A DNA stretch of 64,000 nucleotides. It comes from Microvirga sp. ACRRW. GTDB taxonomy: Bacteria > Pseudomonadota > Alphaproteobacteria > Rhizobiales > Beijerinckiaceae. A program made the translations under genes and the position numbers. Shown here piece after piece: positions 16,962-25,936 of this stretch. Position 1 is the first letter of the stretch. Each line of letters starts with the position of its first letter. The stretch lies in assembly GCF_022346925.1 (NCBI RefSeq), contig NZ_JAKRNJ010000002.1, positions 588,277-652,276 of the forward strand, read 5' to 3'. The notes beneath the pieces are model-generated. The model ran no database searches. It was not told the DNA's origin and was given only the letters and a program-made list of their open reading frames with translations.

Positions 16962-18136
16962 ACCTAAAGAAAACTGGCGACAAGGGTCGTAAAACTGAGG
17001 AGCTCTTACGAGCGTACTTCCTTCGTGCAGGTTTTTTCGTTGTTAGAGGCGTGACCCTGCGCGTTGGAGGGGCAGATCTTACGGACATAGATCTCTGGGT
17101 CTATGAGAGGTCGGCAACTCTTGCTCGGCGGCGTACAATTGTTGACATCAAAGACAAGAAGACCCCTCAAGCTGCGGAGCGCCTATTTTTCGTAAAAGGC
17201 CTTGCGGAGGCTATTCAGGTCGAAGGGGCTGGTGTTGCAACAACCGATAACCGGCCTGCTTTGAGAGAGTTCGCTCGCCGTAACGGAGTGCTCTGGATCG
17301 ACGGCGCAGACATCCAGCGAATGAAGGACAGTCCTGAACTCAATGTCGACGAGCGCATTACCGAAGAGGCCTTGGACACATTAGTTAGCAACGTTGATGC
17401 TGGACGCGGTACAAAGGGTCTGAAGGAGAGTTGGGACCGGATCAAGTCGGCGGTAGCTGACCGATTTGGAGCTGCTTCTGCCAACACCGCTTTAGATGAA
17501 GCGCAAGCATTGGCAAGATTGGCTTTGATGGCTCACCCTGACTCGGTCTCATCTAGAGTTGCGGGACGAATAACATATTTAGCTGCTGCCATTGCAGCCG
17601 CTTCGCTTGACTTCGCATCAGCGGAATCGGCGCTGCGCCCGTTCCAAGAGCGTCATCGCCAAATGGTTCATGCCTTACGCTTCGGTGAAGATGCAGAGGG
17701 AACGAGCCAGCGGCTCAAATGGGCGGAAGCCGCGATACGGCAATACGCGCCTAATGGTAATGCCGTGGCCAAGCTAGTTCGCGACGCTTTCATTGAAGAC
17801 GCAATGGCTGTTCCAGCGGAAAATTTAGCAGAAATTGCTGCTCGTCTAACTAAAAATGAGGCCCTTTTTAATATTGCTAGAAAGTTAGAGCGAGCGGCGT
17901 ACTCAGTTGACCTGCCAACGTTTGATGAGCTTGATGTCGAGACCAAGGGCTTCCTTGGAGCAGTATTCGATTTTCTTAATATAGATAGGGCTTCTTTTGC
18001 GAAGGCTTGGGTTTCTGCTCTGCAGAACGACAAGGTGGCTGCTAATTTATTAGAGAAAGCGCATCCCCAGCCAGAATTGGGGCTGGATCCAGATCCAGAG
18101 AAGGCTGGTTCGCCCCCTGACGGCAAGCTGCTCTAG
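16958..18136 (+). CDS. Unknown protein with N-terminal PD-(D/E)XK nuclease-like domain (operon gene B)
   Basis: A 392-residue protein. The first 120 residues match a restriction-endonuclease-like fold: KGRKTEELL with Glu14/15, then LTDIDLW (Asp43, Asp45) and IVDIKDKK (Asp63, Lys65), which reads as the D-x17-DxK catalytic pattern. GVLWIDGAD ends that domain. Residues 130-360 are mostly alpha-helical, with Ala-rich helices suggestive of repeats. The tail is acidic and Pro-rich. It is translationally coupled to the upstream gene. Position between recombinases and a type I restriction system suggests a defence role, but no known defence system with this pair was recognised. Confidence 0.72.
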   Translation: MNLKKTGDKGRKTEELLRAYFLRAGFFVVRGVTLRVGGADLTDIDLWVYERSATLARRRTIVDIKDKKTPQAAERLFFVKGLAEAIQVEGAGVATTDNRPALREFARRNGVLWIDGADIQRMKDSPELNVDERITEEALDTLVSNVDAGRGTKGLKESWDRIKSAVADRFGAASANTALDEAQALARLALMAHPDSVSSRVAGRITYLAAAIAAASLDFASAESALRPFQERHRQMVHALRFGEDAEGTSQRLKWAEAAIRQYAPNGNAVAKLVRDAFIEDAMAVPAENLAEIAARLTKNEALFNIARKLERAAYSVDLPTFDELDVETKGFLGAVFDFLNIDRASFAKAWVSALQNDKVAANLLEKAHPQPELGLDPDPEKAGSPPDGKLL

Positions 18137-18243
18137 CTTAGATACGTATTCACAATCTGTATCTAGCGAGTGGTTATGCACGCTTGTTGCTAAGCCTTGG
18201 CATTCTTTTGGCGCTGCCAAGGGTACAGAAAACAGGTACAATT

Positions 18244-18332
18244 GGTAGCGGAGCGGCAGAGTTTCGAGAGCTCAGGATTGTTGGAAAATAAGGGTTTGAG
18301 AGGGAGGTTCAGCGTTTCCCTCCTCCGCTACC
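18244..18332 (+). repeat. tRNA-like or structured inverted-repeat element
   Basis: GGTAGCGGA (18244-18252) pairs perfectly with TCCGCTACC (18324-18332), enclosing an inner stem GAGGGA (18299-18304) with TCCCTC. The 89-base span and the GGTTCAGC segment recall a class II tRNA 3' end, but the T loop lacks the conserved adenine and no anticodon arm could be drawn. It may be a relic att site or a small structured RNA. The rest of 18137-18419 shows no gene. Confidence 0.4.
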
Positions 18333-18419
18333 AAATCAAACCAATCTGCTGACGGCCAACCACATAGAAGTTGTCCGAGCTTGGCTGTAATCTAGCGCCT
18401 AGACAACCTGGGGTGCTCT

Positions 18420-19034
18420 ATGTCCGAGACGCGTTTACATCGCCTGTTCAACAGGGCGAGGCTTGATGATCGTCAGATCAACGAACTGATTGGGCTCGCC
18501 CACGGCATCATCGCGGATGGCATCGTCAATCAGGCCGAGGCGGAGTACCTGTTCAAATGGATCGTCGCGAACGCCACGTTGACGGACAACCCGGTTGTTC
18601 GGCTGCTCTATGAGCGCGTGGACAGGATTTTGGCCGATGGGATCCTCGATTCGGAAGAAGCGGCCGACCTTCTGGATGACTTGAGCCGGTTCTGTGCCGG
18701 AGATTTCGAAATCGGCGAGGTGCAGAAAGCCTCGACCCTTCCGCTGTGCGAGCCGGCACCAACGCTGACCTTCAGCGGTTCGAGCTTCTGCCTCACCGGC
18801 ACGTTCGCCTTCGGGAGCCGAAAGGATTGCCAGAGCGCGGTCATCAAGCTCGGGGGCGTCCCAGGCAGCCTCACCCAAAAGACCACCTATCTCGTGATCG
18901 GGTCTTACACGACGGAGAGCTGGGCTCATTCCTCCTATGGGCGCAAGATCGAGAAGGCTGTCGACATGCGGAGCAACGGCATTCCGATCTCGATCATCGC
19001 CGAGGAGCATTGGGTGGGGCAGATGCGTCTTTGA
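18420..19034 (+). CDS. BRCT-domain protein with helical N-terminus
   Basis: A 204-residue protein. Residues 1-100 are helical with two similar blocks (HGIIADGIVNQAEAEYLFKW and DRILADGILDSEEAADLLDD), resembling TerB-like or EF-hand-like repeats. Residues 118-202 are a BRCT domain like that of NAD-dependent DNA ligase: FCLTGTFAFGSRKDC, LGGVPGSLTQKTTYLVIG, and a terminal EEHW. Such domains bind phosphoproteins or DNA ends in repair. GGGGTG precedes the ATG. It is transcribed toward hsdR, 92 bases away. Its role in the island is unknown. Confidence 0.82.
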   Translation: MSETRLHRLFNRARLDDRQINELIGLAHGIIADGIVNQAEAEYLFKWIVANATLTDNPVVRLLYERVDRILADGILDSEEAADLLDDLSRFCAGDFEIGEVQKASTLPLCEPAPTLTFSGSSFCLTGTFAFGSRKDCQSAVIKLGGVPGSLTQKTTYLVIGSYTTESWAHSSYGRKIEKAVDMRSNGIPISIIAEEHWVGQMRL

Positions 19035-19126
19035 GCCCTGCCGAGGCACTAGGCGAACAGCATAGCATCTCATATCATTTGTGACGCACACGGAAGAACA
19101 ACCCGTAGTCGTCGGGTAGGGGCAGA

Positions 19127-22100
19127 ATGAGATCCGCGAACTTCGATCATCTGCGCGATTTGAGCGAACAGCTTTATCGCCTGGGCGTTCTGGCAGAACG
19201 CTTCTTTGCCGATGATCCCAATACATCCCTCATCAAGAGCCGGCAGTTCGCGGAAACCCTGCTGAAGGAGATCGCGGCGCGTCATGGCACTTATAACCCC
19301 GCCCTAAGGGAAAGCTTCAACGATCTCCTGCGGCGGCTCTCGGTGGAGCGGGTGCTGCCCCGGGAGGTCGGCAACGTCTTCAATGCGATCCGTCGTCAAG
19401 GGAACGAGGCCGTTCATGATCTGACCGGAGGCCACCAGGAAGCCTTGTCCTGCCTGAAGCTGATCCGCTCTCTCGGGGTCTGGTTTCATCAGACGTTTGC
19501 GTTCGACGCCGGTTTCAAACCGGGCCCCTTCGTGCCGCCGCCCGACCCGCAGGACGAGACGAAGGAGCTTGCCCAGCAGCTGGAAGTCCTACGCCAGCAG
19601 GTGCTCGATGCGGAGCGGAAGGCTTCTGCTGCCAATGCCTCAGCCGAGGAGCAGGCGAGAGCGCGTGCCGCCGCCGAGGAAATTGTTCACCGGGAGCGGG
19701 AAAGCCGCCAGAGCTGGGAGCAGCTGTTGCGCGAGCAGGAGGCTGAACAGGCCAAACTGGCGCAACGCCTTCGCGATCTTCAGGCTGCCGCCGAAGCCGC
19801 GCCCCAACAGGATGCCGCCGGCATCGCCCAGGCAGGCCGTGACGCTGCGGCGCGCCTCGAGTTGGACGAGGCCGACACACGCCTGCTGATCGATGCGCAA
19901 CTGGCCGAAATGGGTTGGGAAGTGAACAGCCAGGAGTTGCGCTATGCCCTGGGAGCACGGCCAGAGAAGGGACATAACCGCGCGATCGCGGAGTGGCCAA
20001 CGGAAAGCGGGCCTGTCGATTATGCCCTGTTTGTGGGGCTCACCTGTATCGGCGTGATCGAGGCCAAGCGCCAATCGGTTGATGTGCCTTCAATTCTGGA
20101 GCAGGCCAAGCGCTATGCGCGGACGATCCGGCTCGCGCCTGAAAACCTGTGTCTGGATGCACCTTGGCAGCATGGCCTCGATGAGCCCTTCCGGGTGCCC
20201 TTCGTCTTTGCCACCAACGGGCGGCCCTATGTGGGCCAATGGAAGACCAAGTCCGGCATCTGGCATTGGGACACGCGGCGGGAGCTCAATCATCCCCAAG
20301 CCCTGCCGGAATGGTTCTCGCCCGACGATCTCAAGAACAAGCTCGAACGGGACGACGCTGCCGCTAATGCAGGACTGGCCGAGGAGGCCTTTGGCTATGG
20401 CGGCGTGCGCCCCTATCAGGAGGAGGCGATCCGCGCCGTCGAGCAGGCTGTGGAGGCGGGGCAGCGGGACATCCTGATCTCCATGGCGACCGGCACCGGC
20501 AAGACGCGCACCTGCATCGCCCTCATGTACCGCCTGCTCAAGCACAAGCGCTTCCGCCGCATCCTGTTCCTGGTGGACCGAACGGCACTGGGCGACCAGA
20601 CCACGGATGCCCTTGAGACGACCGAGCTGGAAGGCCTGCTGAAATTCGCGCAGATCTACAAGGTCGCAGGACTGGAGCAGAAGCTGCCGGAGCCGGAGGA
20701 CCAAGTTCAGGTCGCCACGGTCCAAGCCATGGTGTCTCGCATCTTGAACGAGACGGATCCTTCAAAGCGCCCGACGCCTGGCACCTATGACTGCATCATC
20801 GTCGACGAGGCTCACCGGGGCTACACGCTGGATGCGGAGCTGCGCGAGAGCGACATCGGCTTCCGCAACGTGGAGGACTATCAGTCCGCCTATCGTCAGG
20901 TACTTGATTACTTCGATGCGGTGAAGATCGGTCTTACGGCGACGCCCGCGCTCCACACCCGGGAGATTTTCGGCCACCCAGTTTATCGCTACGGCTACCG
21001 GCAGGCGGTCGTGGAAGGCTGGCTCATCGATCACCTGCCGCCCAAGCGCATCACCACCGCTCTTGCGGAAGCAGGCATCCATTTCGAAGGCGGGGAGGAA
21101 GTCGAGATCGTCGACCCGCGCACCGGGCAGATCGACCTGTTCGAGCTGCCGGACGATGTAGGGCTCGATTACGACCTCGCCGCCTTCAACAAGCGCGTCT
21201 ACTCGGAGAATTTCAACCGGGTCGTCTGCGAGGCCATCGCCGCCGAGATCCCGCCGGATCGTCCCGGCAAGACGCTGATCTTCGCTGCCCGCGACAGCCA
21301 TGCGGACGATGTGGTGCGCCTGCTCACCAAGGCGCTGCAGGACGAATACGGCCCGATCCCAGCCGGCATGGTGCAGAAGATCACCGGCTCCGTGCCCGGC
21401 AACAAGGACCTGATCCTCAAGTTCCGCAACGATCCTTATCCACAATATGTGGTGACGGTCGATCTGCTGACCACGGGCGTGGACATTCCCTCCATCAGCA
21501 ATCTGGTCTTCATGCGCCGGGTCGGCAGTCGCATCCTCTACGATCAGATGATTGGCCGCGCCACGCGCCTGTGTCAGGCCATTGGCAAGGAGCACTTCCG
21601 CATTTTCGATGCGGTGGATCTCTATGCCAACCTGCAGGAGATGTCCGACATGCGCCCCGTGGTCGTGCGCCCGGACATCGACCTCGCCCAGCTCGTCGCC
21701 GACCTGAAGCAGGCCGGAACGGATGAGGACCGGGACTGGGTGGGCGACCAGATCGTGGTGCGCCTGCGCTCTTTGGCAAAGCGCATGGACGATGCCCAGC
21801 GCGAGGAGTTCACGCGCCACGCCAGGCAATCGCCAGAGGAGGCGCTGGCCGCTCTTCAGGTTCGCTCCGGAGCCGAGAAGCTCGCCTGGTTCGAGGAGCA
21901 TTCCCGCGCCGTCGAGATCCTCGACCGCAAGCCCATGAAGAGGCGCGCGCCGACCGACGGTATCACGATCTCGGGCCATGACGACGAACTGATCCGCATC
22001 GAGGAGATCTTCGGCAAGAATACAACGCCGGAGGATTACATCGAAGGCTTCGAGCGGTTCGTGCGCGAGAACATGAACGCCGTGCCCGCACTCATCGCCG

Positions 22101-22534
22101 TCACCCAGCGCCCGCGCGACCTGACCCGCAAGGAACTGTCGGAACTGGCTGGCCTGCTCGACGAGAAGCATTATTCCGAGGGCATGCTGCGGGCGGCCTA
22201 TGGCCGGGCGCGCAATGCGGATATCGCCGCCCATATCATCGGCTTCGTGCGGCAGGCGGCGCTCGGCGATCCGCTGGTGCCCTACAAGACCCGCGTGGAG
22301 AACGCGATCCTGCGCATCGAGAAATCTCGGCCCTGGACGCCGAAGCAGAAGGATTGGCTCCGGCGCATAGGCCGGGCGCTTCAGGACAAGCCGATCGCCG
22401 ATGCCAGCCTGCTCTCCCAGGGCTCCTTCGCCCACAAGGGCGGCTTTAACGTGATCGCAAAAGATTTCGACGGACAACTGGAGCCTCTGCTCCAGGAGAT
22501 CAACGAGGCGATCTGGACCAGCCCGGCCGCCTGA
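19127..22534 (+). CDS. hsdR: Type I restriction enzyme, R (motor and nuclease) subunit
   Basis: Cuts unmodified DNA after ATP-driven translocation by the HsdRMS complex. The 1135-residue order is: a DUF4145-like N-terminus (1-110), coiled coil (about 150-235), nuclease domain with PVDYALF (Asp298) and IEAKR (Glu312, Lys314), then superfamily 2 helicase with ATGTGKT (454-460) and DEAH (560-563), and a C-terminal EcoEI-like region that binds the MS core. All catalytic residues are intact, so it should be active. It is the first gene of an hsdR-hsdM-hsdS operon and is G+C-rich like the host. Confidence 0.95.
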   Translation: MRSANFDHLRDLSEQLYRLGVLAERFFADDPNTSLIKSRQFAETLLKEIAARHGTYNPALRESFNDLLRRLSVERVLPREVGNVFNAIRRQGNEAVHDLTGGHQEALSCLKLIRSLGVWFHQTFAFDAGFKPGPFVPPPDPQDETKELAQQLEVLRQQVLDAERKASAANASAEEQARARAAAEEIVHRERESRQSWEQLLREQEAEQAKLAQRLRDLQAAAEAAPQQDAAGIAQAGRDAAARLELDEADTRLLIDAQLAEMGWEVNSQELRYALGARPEKGHNRAIAEWPTESGPVDYALFVGLTCIGVIEAKRQSVDVPSILEQAKRYARTIRLAPENLCLDAPWQHGLDEPFRVPFVFATNGRPYVGQWKTKSGIWHWDTRRELNHPQALPEWFSPDDLKNKLERDDAAANAGLAEEAFGYGGVRPYQEEAIRAVEQAVEAGQRDILISMATGTGKTRTCIALMYRLLKHKRFRRILFLVDRTALGDQTTDALETTELEGLLKFAQIYKVAGLEQKLPEPEDQVQVATVQAMVSRILNETDPSKRPTPGTYDCIIVDEAHRGYTLDAELRESDIGFRNVEDYQSAYRQVLDYFDAVKIGLTATPALHTREIFGHPVYRYGYRQAVVEGWLIDHLPPKRITTALAEAGIHFEGGEEVEIVDPRTGQIDLFELPDDVGLDYDLAAFNKRVYSENFNRVVCEAIAAEIPPDRPGKTLIFAARDSHADDVVRLLTKALQDEYGPIPAGMVQKITGSVPGNKDLILKFRNDPYPQYVVTVDLLTTGVDIPSISNLVFMRRVGSRILYDQMIGRATRLCQAIGKEHFRIFDAVDLYANLQEMSDMRPVVVRPDIDLAQLVADLKQAGTDEDRDWVGDQIVVRLRSLAKRMDDAQREEFTRHARQSPEEALAALQVRSGAEKLAWFEEHSRAVEILDRKPMKRRAPTDGITISGHDDELIRIEEIFGKNTTPEDYIEGFERFVRENMNAVPALIAVTQRPRDLTRKELSELAGLLDEKHYSEGMLRAAYGRARNADIAAHIIGFVRQAALGDPLVPYKTRVENAILRIEKSRPWTPKQKDWLRRIGRALQDKPIADASLLSQGSFAHKGGFNVIAKDFDGQLEPLLQEINEAIWTSPAA

Positions 22535-22579
22535 TCTGCTTCAAATCTGACAAACGATTCCAAAAGGAACGCTCCGCTC

Positions 22580-24046
22580 ATGAACACCAATGCCATCGTC
22601 CAGAAGCTCTGGCGGCGCTGCGCCATCCTGCGCAAGGACGGCGTCACCTATCAGCAATATGTGACGGAGCTGACCTATCTCCTGTTTCTCAAGATGATGC
22701 AGGAACAAGACAAGGAAGAGGGGCATATCCCGGCCGGCTTCCGCTGGGCTGATCTCGTCAAGGCCGATGGGCTGCCGAAGCTCACTCTGTATCGGCGCAT
22801 GCTGACCGCGCTCGGCGATCCGGAAACGAAGCTGCCGCGCATGGTGCAGGCCATCTTCGCCAATGCCTCCACCTGCATCCGCGAGCCGCAGAACCTCGCC
22901 ACTCTCGTGAGTGCTATCGACGAGCTGGAATGGTTCTCGGAGGATCGCGATCAGTTCGGCGATCTCTATGAGGGCCTTCTGCAGAAGATGGCCGAGGAGA
23001 CCAAGCGCGGCGCGGGCCAGTATTTCACGCCTCGCGCGCTCATCGAGGTGCTGGTGCAGCTCATGCAGCCGAAGCCCGGCGAGGTCATCCAGGATCCGGC
23101 ATCGGGCACCGGCGGGTTCCTCATCGCCGCAGACCGTTTCATGCGGGAGCAGACCGACGATTATTTCGAGCTTTCCGAGAAGCAGCAGGCTTTCCAGCTG
23201 CACAATGCCCTGCACGGCATGGAGAACGTGCCGGACACCTACCGCCTGCTCCTTATGAACCTCTACCTGCATGGACTCACCTCGGAGCATGTGGATCTGG
23301 GTGACACGCTCTCACCCAGCGGCACGGCCCTCGCCCCCGCAGACCTCATCCTCACCAACCCGCCCTTCGGTCCTGCGGGTGGAAAGCCCACGCGCGACGA
23401 CCTCACGGTCACGCACGCCGTCTCGTCCTACCAGCTGCCCTTCGTGGAGCATTGCATCCGCAAGCTGAAACCCGGCGGGCGCGCGGCCATCGTGGTGCCG
23501 GACAACGTGCTGTTCGAGGATGGACGCGGACGCGAGCTGCGCCGCATGATGATGGAATGGTGCGACCTGCACACCATCCTGCGCCTGCCTACCGGCATCT
23601 TCTATGCCCAGGGCGTGAAGACCAACGTGCTCTTCCTGCGCCGCGGCACCCATTCCGCCGACAAGACGGACGCCGTGTGGGTCTACGACCTGCGCGCCCA
23701 GATGCCCGCCTTCGGCAAGACCAACTCACTGACCGCCGAGCACTTCAAGGATTTCATCACCGCTTATGGGGATGATCCGAACGGGCAAGGCGAACGCAAG
23801 GATGAAGGCGAGGCAGGCCGCTTCCGGTGCTTCACTCGTGAGCAGATCGAAGCGCGCGGCGACAACCTCGACATCACCTGGTTGAGGCAGGAAGAGGAGC
23901 AGGCGGAGGACGGTCTGACCGAGCCAGAAGACATCGCAGCCGCGATCCTCGGGCACCTCACAGCCGCCATGGCGGAGATCGAGGCGCTGAGCGTGGAGCT
24001 GAGTGAGGCGGATGCGGCAGCAGAAATTGTGGAGGCGGCGGAATGA
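22580..24046 (+). CDS. hsdM: Type I restriction-modification DNA methyltransferase subunit
   Basis: N6-adenine methyltransferase that protects host DNA and forms the core complex with HsdS. The 488-residue protein has the N-terminal helical HsdM domain (VTELTYLLFLKMM), the SAM motif DPASGTGG from Asp172, and catalytic NPPFG from Asn260. AGQYFTPRALIEVLV precedes the SAM motif, as usual. The gene starts 45 bases after hsdR and ends overlapping hsdS by four bases (ATGA). No motif is missing. Confidence 0.96.
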   Translation: MNTNAIVQKLWRRCAILRKDGVTYQQYVTELTYLLFLKMMQEQDKEEGHIPAGFRWADLVKADGLPKLTLYRRMLTALGDPETKLPRMVQAIFANASTCIREPQNLATLVSAIDELEWFSEDRDQFGDLYEGLLQKMAEETKRGAGQYFTPRALIEVLVQLMQPKPGEVIQDPASGTGGFLIAADRFMREQTDDYFELSEKQQAFQLHNALHGMENVPDTYRLLLMNLYLHGLTSEHVDLGDTLSPSGTALAPADLILTNPPFGPAGGKPTRDDLTVTHAVSSYQLPFVEHCIRKLKPGGRAAIVVPDNVLFEDGRGRELRRMMMEWCDLHTILRLPTGIFYAQGVKTNVLFLRRGTHSADKTDAVWVYDLRAQMPAFGKTNSLTAEHFKDFITAYGDDPNGQGERKDEGEAGRFRCFTREQIEARGDNLDITWLRQEEEQAEDGLTEPEDIAAAILGHLTAAMAEIEALSVELSEADAAAEIVEAAE

Positions 24047-25374
24047 CGACGTTGCCGAACGGGTGGGTTGAGACAAACCTGGGTAGCTTAGCTGATTTTG
24101 TCATGGGCCAAGCTCCCCCTGGTTCTGCAAGCAATTTTAAAGGCAATGGAACGCCATTCGTAAAAGCGGGTGAGTTTGGAGCCCACGAGCCTATTATTCG
24201 AGAATGGACGACGAAGCCCATAAAGATGGCGTCCGCTAGTGATGTCTTGATCTGTGTCGTTGGCGCAACATCAGGCAAGATCAACCTTGGAGCTGATTGC
24301 GCTATCGGTCGAAGCGTCGCTGCGATCCGCCCGGCACACGGATTAGATCAACAGTACCTCTACAATTATTTAAAAACCCAAGTGAGCGATTTACGACAAC
24401 GCTCGCTCGGCACCGCACAGGGTGTAATTTCCAAGGAAATGCTTTCGGACCTTAGTGTTCCAGTCCCTCACCCTAAAGAGCAGAAGCGGATCGTGGCGAA
24501 GGTGGAGAGCCTGACGGCGAAGTCCGCCCGCGCTCGCAGCGAGTTGGACAGAACGTCCTCACTCGTCGCTCGCTTTCGAGCGAGTGTTCTAACGAAGGCA
24601 TTTGCAGGAGGCTTGCTCTCAAAAACTCTAAAAGAGTATCGCGAGGAGATTGGAGCGAGCGGCGCTATTTATCGGGTTCCGAGTGAATGGCAGATGCACA
24701 CTGTCGGAGAGGTTGGCGAGATCAGGCTGGGAAAGATGCTTGATAAGGCCAAGAACAAAGGTGATCTTACTCCATACCTCCGTAATATAAATGTCCGCTG
24801 GGGAGCCTTTGATACCTCAGATGTCATGATGATGCGCTTTACGGCAACTGAGCGCGAAGATTTTTCTATAAGAGATGGTGATATTCTCGTCTGCGAAGGT
24901 GGGGAGCCAGGACGAGCGGCTGTATGGGAAGGCGGCCCAACAAAGCTGTGTTACCAAAAGGCTCTACATAGGGTCCGCCTGAAAAGGGGATATGACCCTA
25001 AGTTTTTCTCATATTTTCTGAGGTGGTTTACCGAAACTGGCCATTTGGTTCCTCATCTCACCGGAACAACAATCAAGCACTTGCCTCGTATTGCATTTGC
25101 GAAGATACCCTTCTGGTGTCCAGATACGAATAGCCAAGTCGAAATCGTCCGCCGCATCGAAGCAGCCTTCGCCAAGATCGACCGCCTCGCGGCGGAGGCC
25201 AAGCGGGCGCTGGAGCTGACGGATAGGCTCGACGAGAAGATTCTCGCCAAGGCCTTTCGCGGCGAGCTGGTGCCGCAGGACCCGAACGACGAGCCGGCGA
25301 GCGTGCTCCTCGAACGCATCCACGCCGAGCGGGCGGCTCAGCCGAAGGCGAAGCGCGGGCGGGCGAAGGCTTGA
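24043..25374 (+). CDS. hsdS: Type I restriction-modification specificity subunit
   Basis: Carries the two target-recognition domains that set the DNA sequence read by the methylase and nuclease. TRD1 spans about 1-150 (LPNGWVETNLGSLADFV) and TRD2 about 215-360 (WQMHTVGEVGEIRLGKML). Each is followed by a conserved helical spacer (EQKRIVAKVESL near 147 and VEIVRRIEAAFAKIDRL near 366). The TRD-coding stretches are visibly richer in A+T than the spacers and than hsdM, consistent with domain shuffling. The recognition sequence cannot be derived by eye. Confidence 0.94.
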   Translation: MTTLPNGWVETNLGSLADFVMGQAPPGSASNFKGNGTPFVKAGEFGAHEPIIREWTTKPIKMASASDVLICVVGATSGKINLGADCAIGRSVAAIRPAHGLDQQYLYNYLKTQVSDLRQRSLGTAQGVISKEMLSDLSVPVPHPKEQKRIVAKVESLTAKSARARSELDRTSSLVARFRASVLTKAFAGGLLSKTLKEYREEIGASGAIYRVPSEWQMHTVGEVGEIRLGKMLDKAKNKGDLTPYLRNINVRWGAFDTSDVMMMRFTATEREDFSIRDGDILVCEGGEPGRAAVWEGGPTKLCYQKALHRVRLKRGYDPKFFSYFLRWFTETGHLVPHLTGTTIKHLPRIAFAKIPFWCPDTNSQVEIVRRIEAAFAKIDRLAAEAKRALELTDRLDEKILAKAFRGELVPQDPNDEPASVLLERIHAERAAQPKAKRGRAKA

Positions 25375-25414
25375 GACGATCCATGAACCCACCCACCGAG
25401 AGAAAAGCCGCACC

Positions 25415-25936
25415 ATGAACAAGAAGGCTCCCAAAAAGCCCGAGCTCAAGCCTTTGGACACGTATGACCTGAAGACCCTTGAGGGATGGATCGATGCGTT
25501 TCGCCGCCATAACCTCACCGACGATCCCGATTTTGCCCGCCTGCTTCAGGAGCGCGAAAGGCGCGGAACGCATGGGCTCAGTTTCGAGACCACAAGGCTC
25601 GCGATCTATCAGGCTGCCGCCGAGGGCCGCTTCCTGACCTACAAGGAGGTTGCGGATGCGAGCGGAGCACCGTTCGCGAAGGTCCGGTACCAGATCGGCG
25701 CTCATCTCACCCGCCTGTGCGAATACGCCCATCGGCAGGGATGGCCTTTGATTTCCTCCATCGTGGTCAATCAGGACGGGCGGGAGACCGGGAGCCTCCA
25801 GGAAAGCGCTCTCGGCGGCTTCATCACCGTTGCTCGCGATCTGGGATATGCCGTCACCGACGAAGAGGCCTTTTTGAAGGATCAGCAGGAGCGAACCTTC
25901 GCCTGGGGCCAAGCTCCATTGGCGCTGCAAGCATGA
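25415..25936 (+). CDS. Unknown protein with ATL/MGMT-like winged-helix resemblance
   Basis: A 173-residue protein. The segment FLTYKEVADASGAPFAKVRYQIGAHLTRLCEY resembles the winged-helix DNA-binding part of alkyltransferase-like proteins, but the alkyl-acceptor PCHRV motif is absent (GWPLISSIVVN stands at that place). The N-terminus is basic and Pro-rich. It follows hsdS by 40 bases and overlaps the next gene by four bases, so it is probably co-transcribed with the restriction operon. A base-flipping or DNA-sensing function is possible. Function is otherwise unknown. Confidence 0.62.
   Translation: MNKKAPKKPELKPLDTYDLKTLEGWIDAFRRHNLTDDPDFARLLQERERRGTHGLSFETTRLAIYQAAAEGRFLTYKEVADASGAPFAKVRYQIGAHLTRLCEYAHRQGWPLISSIVVNQDGRETGSLQESALGGFITVARDLGYAVTDEEAFLKDQQERTFAWGQAPLALQA

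Noticed and set aside
18244..18332. Functional tRNA gene
   Set aside because: Stems are present but the T loop lacks the conserved adenine, no anticodon arm can be drawn, and the bases after the stem are not arranged as a discriminator plus CCA. Kept only as a structured repeat.
20762..22477. Minus-strand open frame of 571 codons
   Set aside because: Antisense of hsdR, which has complete motifs in its own frame.
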